Source: Mobilicoccus caccae (GTDB taxonomy: Bacteria > Actinomycetota > Actinomycetes > Actinomycetales > Dermatophilaceae). Taken from it: DNA of 64,000 bases. The first letter of the stretch is position 1. Each line of letters starts with the position of its first letter. Below are positions 57,487 through 64,000 of the stretch, one piece after another. The translations under genes were made by a program, and so were the position numbers. The stretch covers positions 3,701,199 to 3,765,198 of the forward strand of contig NZ_BSUO01000001.1 in the NCBI RefSeq assembly GCF_030161635.1. The letters are read 5' to 3'. Under the pieces are notes generated by a model. It saw only the letters and a program-made list of their open reading frames with translations. It ran no database searches and was not told the DNA's origin.

Positions 57487-57696
57487 ATGTCTACAGATTC
57501 CTTCTTGAGGCGCAATAGCGACTTCGTCGCTCTTGGAGTTGCCATCGCGGTGTCGGTGATCAGTGCGACCAGCGGCGTGAACATTGCAGCGGTGCTGGCG
57601 ATCTCTACGGTCAGCTTCGTGCTCGTCCAAGTTGCACTGAATTTGATCGGCAAGAGGAAGGCGGACTCCGAAGGTGATCAGAAATGTCCGCAATAA
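57487..57696 (+). CDS. small membrane protein in a low-GC island
   Basis: 69 residues from the ATG at 57487 (MSTDSFLRRNSDF) with GAAGGG upstream. One long or two short hydrophobic segments (FVALGVAIAVSVISA and IAAVLAISTVSFVLVQVALNLIG), then a charged end. Codon use is less GC-biased than in neighbours, pointing to transfer. It is divergent from the putative peptide gene at 57247-57429. Its stop codon lies inside a 20-base tandem duplication. Function unknown. Confidence 0.5.
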   Translation: MSTDSFLRRNSDFVALGVAIAVSVISATSGVNIAAVLAISTVSFVLVQVALNLIGKRKADSEGDQKCPQ

Positions 57697-57726
57697 GCAA
57701 CTCTTGTCCGCAATAAGCAACTCTTG
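57685..57726. repeat. tandem duplication, 20-base unit
   Basis: TGTCCGCAATAAGCAACTCT occurs twice in direct succession (57685-57704, 57705-57724, plus TG). The first copy contains the TAA stop of the small membrane-protein gene. A recent slippage or scar duplication in the low-GC island. Confidence 0.9.
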
Positions 57727-57773
57727 ATGAAGTGGCGCGTGAGCAACATTAGCGGGTGGAATCTTCCGCAAAG

Positions 57774-57953
57774 TCATCCTGAAGAATGATCAGTGTCTAT
57801 AGTTTTTGCGTATTGACAGATGGCGATGTGTGTTCTTGATCCTCGCAGGTGCCCCACGCCGCGGGCGCCACCTCGTCTGAGTGCCAGAGGGAGTAGTTCT
57901 TCGTCGAGGTTCCACAGGTGGTGGTGCGGGTCGATGAGCGGGATCTCGGCCAT
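57774..57953 (-). pseudogene. amidohydrolase N-terminal fragment
   Basis: The ATG at 57953 opens a frame beginning MAEIPLIDPHHHLWNLDEE, the characteristic N-terminus with metal-binding HHH of amidohydrolase-2 family lactonases/hydrolases (normally about 280-300 residues). The similarity-like, GC-rich part fades after about 35 codons, and the frame ends at 57774 in AT-rich sequence. This looks like the stump of a gene cut by the insertion or deletion that left the low-GC island. Its role before truncation may have been in sugar-lactone breakdown. Confidence 0.6.
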
Positions 57954-58029
57954 CACCTCACGCTGTCACCGCGGCCGACGCCCGTCGACGAGGTGTCTCA
58001 AGCGGCGGCATGGAGGGCTCGCGCATGAA

Positions 58030-58063
58030 GAAGGGCCCCCGCCGCACTGGCTGGGGGCCCTTC
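58030..58063 (-). terminator. hairpin terminator
   Basis: A perfect 11-bp stem (GAAGGGCCCCC with its complement), 12-base loop, 24 bases beyond the stop of the small membrane-protein gene at 58087. Confidence 0.75.
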
Positions 58064-58086
58064 GTCGTCGGCTGCGCCGGTGGTGT

Positions 58087-58347
58087 TCATCGGAAGTCCG
58101 GCTCCTCGACCACGGTCTCCTTCGGCATCCCGGCGAACGCCGCGGCGCAGGCGGCGAGGAAGACCATGGCGGGCACGTACAGCTGCCACGCGTCGAGGGC
58201 GACGGCCGCCACCACGGAGATCACCGTGAGGACGGCGAAGACGCCGGTGGCGATCGGCTGCGCCAGCTTGGGGTCGATGGTGCTGAGGACGGCGCCCGTC
58301 CCGGCGTAGTAGGAGCGGTGGGTGGTCGTCGCGACCATGGTGCTCAT
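58087..58347 (-). CDS. small two-helix membrane protein
   Basis: 86 residues from the ATG at 58347 (MSTMVATTTHRSYYAG). Two hydrophobic helices, IATGVFAVLTVISVVAAVALDAW and LYVPAMVFLAACAAAFAGM, then an acidic end (PKETVVEEPDFR). The upstream in-frame ATG at 58452 would add a basic, unlikely extension. The family is not recognised. It is divergent from the MFS porter gene. Confidence 0.65.
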   Translation of the reverse strand: MSTMVATTTHRSYYAGTGAVLSTIDPKLAQPIATGVFAVLTVISVVAAVALDAWQLYVPAMVFLAACAAAFAGMPKETVVEEPDFR

Positions 58348-58684
58348 GAGACCTCGTTTCTGGCCGGCAGAGGACGAGCCGGGTGACGGCCTGTCCTGCA
58401 CGGCCGTCGTGCGCCCCGATCGGGGCAGGTGGTGTCGAGGGCGAGAAGACACTCGACATGTAATGACAAACTAAGTCTAGAGGGTCGCCAGTGACCGGAT
58501 CAAACGGGGCGGTGCCCGGATGTGTCTGTTCGCGCCTGGTCACGTGGCTCTCGGGCCCCAAGGCTGCTCGATCGCGACCGAGCGTGAGACTGACGACACA
58601 ATGTTCTGACAAACCCTTGACCTCTGATGACTTGGAGGGGTTGACTGACTGCCAGCCGAGTTCCCCCGTGCAAAGGAGCACCCC
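58348..58684. other. divergent control region of the MFS porter
   Basis: 337 bases, no gene. AT-richer words at 58455-58475 (CATGTAATGACAAAC) probably belong to the minus-strand promoter. ATGTTCTGACAA at 58601-58612 matches the iolC-upstream dyad TTGTTCTAACAA at 10 of 12 positions and is a candidate GntR operator. TTGACC at 58617 may be a -35 box. AAGGAG at 58674-58679 is the ribosome-binding site of the porter. Confidence 0.45.
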
Positions 58685-60114
58685 GTGTCTCAAGGCGGCC
58701 CCTCCCACACCAGCCCCCGGTCGATCTCCCACCTGACCAGCCCGGCCCCCACAGTCGGCGCCTCGCCCTGATCGCGGTCGTCGCGACGTTCGGCGGACTG
58801 CTCTTCGGCTACGACACCGGAGTCATCAACGGCGCCCTCGAGCCGATGAAGGAGTACTTCGGCCTCACCCCGTGGACCGAGGGCCTGGTCACCGCCAGCC
58901 TGCTCATCGGGGCGGCCGTCGGCGCCATCGTCGGTGGCCGGATGAACGACGTCCTGGGCCGCAAGCGGGCGCTCACCTACATCGCGGTCGTGTTCTTCGT
59001 GTCCACCCTGGGCTGCGTCTTCGCCCCCACCTTGTGGGTGATGATCCCCGCGCGGTTCGTCCTCGGGTTCGCGGTCGGCGCGGCGTCGGTCACCGTGCCG
59101 GTCTACCTGGCCGAGCTCGCGCCCACCGAGCGACGCGGCACGCTGTCCGGCCGCAACGAGCTGGCGATCGTCCTCGGTCAGCTCCTGGCGTTCGCCATCA
59201 ACGCGATCATCGCCAACGTCTGGGGTCACCACGACAACGTGTGGCGCTACATGCTCGCCGTCGCCGCGATCCCGGCGGTCTGCCTCTTCGTCGGCATGTT
59301 GAAGATGCCCGAGTCGCCGCGGTGGCTCCTCGCGCACGGCCGGGACGAGGAGGCCCTCGAGGTCCTGCAGCAGATCCGCTCCGACGAACGCGCGCGGGCC
59401 GAGATGGCCGAGGTCGAACTCCTCGCCGAGGAGGAGCAGGCCGCTCAGTCCGGCGGCTGGGGCGACATGGCGGTGCCGTGGATCCGCAAGATCATCCTCA
59501 TCGGCTGTGGCCTGGCGATGGCCCAGCAGATCACCGGCATCAACTCGATCATGTACTACGGCACCGAGCTGCTCACCCAGGCCGGGTTCTCCTCCGACGC
59601 CGCCATCGTGGCCAACGTCGCCAACGGCGTCCTGGCCGTCATCGGTACCGCGGTGTGCCTCTTCTGGGTCATCGACCGGGTCGAGCGCCGCAAGCTCATC
59701 ATCTTCGGCTTCTGCGCGACGACGATCTGCCACGGCCTGATCATGCTCACCGCGGCCCTCATGCCCGCCGGCATCACCCGCGCCTACGTGATCCTCGTGC
59801 TCTGCGTGACGTTCGTCTTCTTCATGCAGATGGCCCTCAACGCCCCGGTGTGGGTGTGCCTCTCGGAGATGTTCCCGCTGCGCCTGCGCGGGTTCGGCAT
59901 GGGGATCAGCATCCTGTGCATGTGGCTGATGAACGCCACCCTCACCTTCTCCTTCCCCGTCATCACCCAGACCTTCGGCCTACAGGCGATGTTCGGCCTG
60001 TTCTTCGTCCTCGGCCTCGTGGTCATCGGGTTCCTCTGGAAGTTCCTCCCCAACACCAGCGGACGCTCCCTGGAGCAGCTGGAGGAGTCCTTCTCCCGCG
60101 GCGAGTTCCGCTGA
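58685..60114 (+). CDS. MFS sugar porter (inositol/sugar:H+ symporter type), frameshifted in a C5 run
   Basis: The GTG at 58685 follows AAGGAG. CCCCC 58746-58750 lacks one C; restoring it joins the N-terminal 22 residues to RRLALIAVVATFGGLLFGYDTGVINGALEPMK, the classic first helix, for 476 residues and 12 helices. Sugar-porter motifs are present: GGRMNDVLGRKRAL in loop 2-3, VPVYLAELAPTERRG after helix 4, QQITGINSIMYYG in helix 7 and EMFPLRLRGFGMG near 390. In this locus an IolT-like inositol transporter is likely. Without correction the gene would appear to start at 58846 and lose helix 1. Confidence 0.92.
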
Positions 60115-60150
60115 GGCGACCGGCCGATCGGCCCGGATCGATGCAGGAAC

Positions 60151-60194
60151 GAATGCGGGATCGGTGTTGCCATGGCAGCACCGATCCCGCATTC
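60151..60194. terminator. 44-base nearly perfect palindrome, bidirectional terminator
   Basis: Arms GAATGCGGGATCGGTG and the exact complement, with the inner TGCCATGGCA also self-complementary. It lies between the converging porter and iolE genes. Confidence 0.85.
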
Positions 60195-60204
60195 ATCGCT
60201 GCGT

Positions 60205-61080
60205 TCATCCTGCGTCAGGCAGACCCTGCACGTACTCGAGGTTGATGGCGGCGGCGTCCTTGGGGTGCTTGTGGGTGGTGTCCTGCTCCAGCACGTACCA
60301 GCCGTCGTAGCCGCGGCGCTGCAGGTCGGCGACGATCTCGGGGATCGGCACGAGGCCGTCGCCGAGCTCGGGGAAGATGATGCCGCGCAGCGCGTCACCG
60401 AAGCTCCACCGCTCCTCCTGGGCGCGGGCGAGCACCGTGGGGTCGACGTCCTTGAGGTGCACGTGCGCGACGCGGTCACCGTAGGTGGGCAGGAAGTCCA
60501 GGGCGTCACCGCCGCCGTACTTGAGGTGGCCCACATCCAGGCACCAGCCGACCTTGGCCGGGTCGGTCTCGTCCAGGAATCGCCTTGTCTCCGCGGCGGT
60601 CTCGACGTAGGTGCCGACGTGGTTGTGCAGCACGACCTTCATGCCCATCGGCTCGAGGAGGTCGGCCAGGTGGGCGAGGCCGTCGGCGAGGTTGCGCCAC
60701 TGCTCGTCGGTCAGACCGCGGGACTCATCGACGTGCCCGGCCTCAGCGTCGCGGCGCTCGTCGCCGAGCTCGGCGGCCACGAGGATCGTCCCGCCCGCGG
60801 CCTTGACCCGCTCGGCCACGGCGAGCGCCGCGGCGTCGGCCTCGTCCCAGGCCTCCCGGTCGCGGTAGCCCAGGCGCACGAACGCGCCGACCATGGACAG
60901 GCCGCGCGCAGACATCTCCTCGCGCACCACGGCCGGGTCGTCGGGCATGCCCGGGCCCCACTCGGTGGCGGTGTACCCCGCCTCGACCATCTCGTCCATC
61001 ATCTGCCCGGGGGCGGTGTACGGCCGGAAGTCCGGGATGTCCCCGTTGTTCCAGTTGCAGGGCGCTGTCGCGATCTTCAT
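60205..61080 (-). CDS. iolE: inosose dehydratase
   Basis: 291 residues of the xylose-isomerase-like barrel family with the IolE-specific N-terminus (IATAPCNWNNGDIPDF) and GYTATEWGPGMPDDP near 35. Metal-site elements are VVLHNHVGTYVET near 153, GWCLDVGHLKYGGGD near 178, HVHLKDVD near 205 and a C-terminal WYVLEQDTT (Glu). It dehydrates scyllo-inosose to 3D-(3,5/4)-trihydroxycyclohexane-1,2-dione, the substrate of IolD encoded upstream. Start with AAAGG upstream. It shares the minus-strand operon with iolD and the TSUP gene. Confidence 0.9.
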   Translation of the reverse strand: MKIATAPCNWNNGDIPDFRPYTAPGQMMDEMVEAGYTATEWGPGMPDDPAVVREEMSARGLSMVGAFVRLGYRDREAWDEADAAALAVAERVKAAGGTILVAAELGDERRDAEAGHVDESRGLTDEQWRNLADGLAHLADLLEPMGMKVVLHNHVGTYVETAAETRRFLDETDPAKVGWCLDVGHLKYGGGDALDFLPTYGDRVAHVHLKDVDPTVLARAQEERWSFGDALRGIIFPELGDGLVPIPEIVADLQRRGYDGWYVLEQDTTHKHPKDAAAINLEYVQGLPDAG

Positions 61081-61153
61081 GGTCGGTGGACCTTTCTCGT
61101 GGGTGGAGGTGGGCGGACGCCGGTCGCGGTGATGAGCGTCGGCGACGAAGGGG

Positions 61154-61915
61154 TCAACGGAGCATCAGGGCGATGCCCGAGACGAGCGCGGTGAGCAGGA
61201 TGACCCACTCGAAGACGTCCCTGCGGATGCGCCCGACGAGGATCCGGCCGGCGATCGCGCCGAGGACGACACAGGGCACAAGGGTGAGGATGAGCGGAAG
61301 GCGCTCGGGACGCAGCAACCCGATCCCGATGCTGAACGGCAGCTTCACGACGTTGACCACGGCGAAGAACCACGCGAACGTGCCGACGAATCCCCGCACC
61401 GCGAGGTTCTCGCGCAGCAGATACAGGCTCATGACCGGCCCGCCCGCGTTGGCCACCATCGTCGTGAACCCCGCCATCGACCCGAACCCGCGGCCGACGG
61501 CCCGCGACATCGCCCGAGGTGCCGCCGGGCGGGCGGACCTCCTGATCAGGCGCTGGACGATCTCGACCGCCGCCATCGCCACGACGATCCCGCCGATGAC
61601 CCGCGCGACCCAGAGCTCCGGCGCCCAGGCCAGGAAGAGCGCACCGAGAACCACACCGACGAGCACCGGCGCGATGAGCCGGCTCAGCAGCCGCAGGTGG
61701 GCATCCCGGCGGTAGGTCCACACCGCGATCGCGTCGCCGACCATCAGCAACACGAGCAGCACGCCCGTCGACTCGCGTGTCGGCAGCACCGTGGCGAACG
61801 CGACGACCGAGATCGTCACCACGCCACCGATCGCCGTCTTGCCGAGTCCGACGAGCAACGCTCCTGCTGCGAGGACGACCCACCCGAGGGCGTCGACCCC
61901 CAGTTGGGTCATCAC
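61154..61915 (-). CDS. TauE/SafE (TSUP) family permease within the iolD-iolE operon
   Basis: 253 residues, about eight membrane helices with the TSUP internal duplication: ALGWVVLAAGALLVGLGKTAIGGVVTISVVAFATVLP and FGSMAGFTTMVANAGGPVMSLYLL. Its ATG overlaps the iolD stop (ATGA at 61912-61915) and iolE follows 73 bases later. Coupling between two inositol enzymes suggests transport of an organic acid or a by-product of this pathway, but TSUP substrates cannot be read from sequence. It is only distantly similar to the TSUP protein at 4490. Confidence 0.85.
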   Translation of the reverse strand: MMTQLGVDALGWVVLAAGALLVGLGKTAIGGVVTISVVAFATVLPTRESTGVLLVLLMVGDAIAVWTYRRDAHLRLLSRLIAPVLVGVVLGALFLAWAPELWVARVIGGIVVAMAAVEIVQRLIRRSARPAAPRAMSRAVGRGFGSMAGFTTMVANAGGPVMSLYLLRENLAVRGFVGTFAWFFAVVNVVKLPFSIGIGLLRPERLPLILTLVPCVVLGAIAGRILVGRIRRDVFEWVILLTALVSGIALMLR

Positions 61916-63855
61916 CGCAGGTCACAGGTAGTGCCGCTGGGGGCCTTCTCGGTGAGGTACTCCTCGCGGGCCGTCCGCGTGCTCTCCAGCTCCGACACCT
62001 CGCTGACCGGCACGTCCCACCACGCGGAGGCCGGCGGGTTGGGTCCGGTGAGGTCGGTCTCGATGTAGAGCACCGTCGTGCGGTCGTTGGCCGCGGCCTG
62101 GGCGTACTTCTCACGGAAGTCGGCGATCCCGTCGCACCGCAACAGCGTCGCACCCCAGCTCTCGGCGTTGACCGCGAGGTCGAAGGGCACGACGTCGCCG
62201 GCGAGGCGACCCGACTCGTCACGCATGCGGTACTTGGTGCCGAACCGCTGGGAGCCGCGCGACTCCGACAGCGCGCCGATCGAGGCGTACCCGTGGTTCT
62301 GCAGCAACACGATGACGACCTTGAGTCCTTCGGAGACCATCGTCGCGATCTCCATGGGCATCATCTGGTAGGTGCCGTCACCGACGATGGCGACGACCTC
62401 GCGGTCGCCGTGGCCCTGCTCGTGCAGCGCCATCTTGACGCCCATGGCCGCCGGGATCTCGTATCCCATGCAGGAGTAGGCGTACTCCACGTGGTACTGC
62501 TCCGGGGTCTGCGCGCGCCACAACGCCTGCAGGTCACCGGGCATGGAGCCGGCGGCGTTGATGACGACGTCCTTCTCGCCCATGAGCTCGTTGAGCGCCC
62601 CGAACACCTCGGTCTGCGCGGGCAGTGGCGTGTGGTCGCGGTGGTAGCACTCCTGCGTGACCTCCCGCCATTCGGCGGCGAGGTCGGATGCCCGCTGCCG
62701 GTACTCCTGCGGGACGCTCCACCCGGACAGGCGCTCGGTGAGGGCGGTGAGCGTGGCGCGGGCGTCGGCGACGACCGAGGTCGCCGAGTGCTTGGCCGCG
62801 TCCATGGCGAGGACGTTGACGTTGACGAACCGCACCTTCGGGTTCGCGAAGATCGTGTGGCTGGCGGTCGTGAAGTCCGAGTACCGGGTTCCGATACCGA
62901 TGACGAGGTCGGCCTCGCGGGCCAGGGCGTTGGCGGCGCTGGTGCCGGTCGAGCCGACGCCACCGACCGAGCTCGGGTGATCGGCGTCGATCGCGCCCTT
63001 GCCCGCGTGGGTGTCGGCGACAGGAATGCCGGTGGCCCGCGCGAATTCGCGTAACTGCTCGGAGGCCTCGGAGTAGACGACGCCACCGCCGGCGACGACG
63101 AGCGGGGCCGTGGCGGCCTTGATCTGCTCGACGACCTGGTCCAGGAGCGCGGGCTCCGGCTCCGGACGCGCGACCCGCCACACCCGTGTGCGGAAGAACT
63201 CCACCGGCCAGTCGTAGGCCTCGGCCTGGACGTCCTGGGGCAGGCAGATCGTCACCGCGCCGGTCTCGGCAGGGTCGGTGAGCACCCGCATGGCCGCGAG
63301 CGCGGAGGGGATGAGCTGCTCGGGCCGGTTGATCCGGTCCCAGAACCGCGACACCGGCCGCAGCGCGTCGTTGACCGACACGTCGAGGCTGGTGGGGTCC
63401 TCGAGCTGCTGCAGCACGGGGTCGGGATGGCGGGTGGCGAAGATGTCCGAAGGCAGCAGCAGCACGGGCACCCGGTTGGTCGTCGCGAGCGCCGCCCCGG
63501 TGACGAGGTTGGTCGCGCCCGGGCCGATCGAGGTGGTGACGGCCATCGTCTGCAGCCGGTCGGTCGTGCGGGCGTAGGCGGCCGCGGCGTTGGCGCCGCC
63601 CTGCTCGTTGCGCACGAGGTAGTACGGCAGGTCGACCATCGTCTCACCGCCGGCGACGTCCGGGACGTCGAACTCACCCAGTTCGGCCTGCAGCAACGCC
63701 TGCCCGACTCCGGCGACGTTGCCGTGACCGAAGATCCCGTAGCACCCGGGAATCAGGCGTCGTCGAACGCCGTCACGCTCGGAGAACTGCCTGGAGAGGA
63801 AGACGACGAGTGCTTGGGCGACGGTCAGACGCACCGTCTGCGAGGTGGTGGTCAT
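61912..63855 (-). CDS. iolD: 3D-(3,5/4)-trihydroxycyclohexane-1,2-dione hydrolase
   Basis: 647 residues, start behind GGAGG. Thiamine-diphosphate enzyme of the acetolactate-synthase fold: the N-terminal region has GIFGHGNVAGVGQAL near 38 and RNEQGGANAAAAYA near 78 (the pyrimidine-domain motif varies between families). The ThDP/Mg motif is GDGTYQMMPMEIATMVSEGLKVVIVLLQNHGYASIG near 490. The FGHGNVAG and RNEQ motifs are typical of IolD. It opens the inositol ring to 5-deoxy-glucuronate, the IolB substrate. Confidence 0.95.
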   Translation of the reverse strand: MTTTSQTVRLTVAQALVVFLSRQFSERDGVRRRLIPGCYGIFGHGNVAGVGQALLQAELGEFDVPDVAGGETMVDLPYYLVRNEQGGANAAAAYARTTDRLQTMAVTTSIGPGATNLVTGAALATTNRVPVLLLPSDIFATRHPDPVLQQLEDPTSLDVSVNDALRPVSRFWDRINRPEQLIPSALAAMRVLTDPAETGAVTICLPQDVQAEAYDWPVEFFRTRVWRVARPEPEPALLDQVVEQIKAATAPLVVAGGGVVYSEASEQLREFARATGIPVADTHAGKGAIDADHPSSVGGVGSTGTSAANALAREADLVIGIGTRYSDFTTASHTIFANPKVRFVNVNVLAMDAAKHSATSVVADARATLTALTERLSGWSVPQEYRQRASDLAAEWREVTQECYHRDHTPLPAQTEVFGALNELMGEKDVVINAAGSMPGDLQALWRAQTPEQYHVEYAYSCMGYEIPAAMGVKMALHEQGHGDREVVAIVGDGTYQMMPMEIATMVSEGLKVVIVLLQNHGYASIGALSESRGSQRFGTKYRMRDESGRLAGDVVPFDLAVNAESWGATLLRCDGIADFREKYAQAAANDRTTVLYIETDLTGPNPPASAWWDVPVSEVSELESTRTAREEYLTEKAPSGTTCDLR

Positions 63856-63881
63856 GTGATCCTCCGGTGTCGAGGTGACGC

Positions 63882-64000
63882 TCAGGGTGCCGGGACGAGG
63901 ATGTCACGCACGAGTGCGTCGAGATCGGCGTCCGCCTGGAGGAACTGGCGCAGGGTCGTGCGCGTGGCTCCGAAGTCGTCGAACTCCTCCGGGGTCATCC
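63882..64000 (-). CDS. 3' end of an unidentified gene (partial)
   Basis: The frame runs off the right edge; 39 visible codons end TRTTLRQFLQADADLDALVRDILVPAP. The stop is 27 bases before the iolD start, so it belongs to the same minus-strand operon. Codon use is strongly GC-ending. Too little remains to name the family. An ATG at 63998 is unlikely to be the start, because the product would be only 38 residues. Confidence 0.55.
   Translation of the reverse strand, partial: MTPEEFDDFGATRTTLRQFLQADADLDALVRDILVPAP

Noticed and set aside
57247..57777. A 176-residue protein on the minus strand
   Set aside because: The upstream two thirds is His/Arg-rich antisense of the small membrane-protein gene. 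Only the last ~60 codons have a plausible peptide character, listed at low confidence.

Overview
The window is about 70% GC with strongly GC-ending codons and many GTG starts and 4-base ATGA/GTGA gene overlaps, as expected of a high-GC actinobacterium. The block tRNA-Leu / fhaA-fhaB-pstP-rodA-pbpA-pknA-pknB / glutamine amidotransferase / DUF881 / crgA / rhomboid / ppiA is the conserved, usually origin-proximal actinobacterial cell-division and Ser/Thr-kinase locus. Genus cannot be read from the sequence; a member of the Micrococcales is my best guess (inference).

Layout. 0-12 kb: end of a SNF2 helicase, a baeRF-type protein, a NatAB-like ABC exporter, a TauE/SafE (TSUP) permease with a cupin, pyruvate carboxylase, an MhuD-like haem-monooxygenase-family protein with a His-rich insertion coupled to a protealysin-like M4 peptidase, and exonuclease III. 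12-21.8 kb: PabC, secreted gamma-glutamyltransferase, a lipoprotein, a stress-type SDR, a TetR/membrane-protein pair with three clear operators, an acetamidase/formamidase, a NodB-type deacetylase and tRNA-Leu(CAG). 21.8-35.9 kb: the cell-division/kinase block. 35.9-64 kb: a large inositol catabolic region. It has a GntR regulator, iolC, a Cgl0159-type aldolase, iolB, iolA, a four-gene Na+-translocating acyl-CoA decarboxylase operon, a LacI regulator, three Gfo/Idh/MocA dehydrogenases, four TIM-barrel isomerase/dehydratases (one IolE), a sugar ABC transporter, an MFS sugar porter, a second TSUP permease and iolD.

How it fits together. The ABC system and the MFS porter would import inositols. 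The dehydrogenases and isomerases would interconvert and oxidise several inositol isomers to inosose. IolE, IolD, IolB, IolC, the aldolase and IolA would carry carbon to acetyl-CoA. The sodium-pump decarboxylase beside iolA is the most unusual part. It is bracketed by two copies of a 58-base hairpin repeat (50/58 identical).

Quality warning. Seventeen genes are broken by single-base changes in short runs of C or G, mostly one base missing. Correcting each run restores a full-length, correctly phased gene, often with a 4-base overlap to its neighbour. These are almost certainly sequencing errors, not real pseudogenes. Coordinates below span the restored genes.
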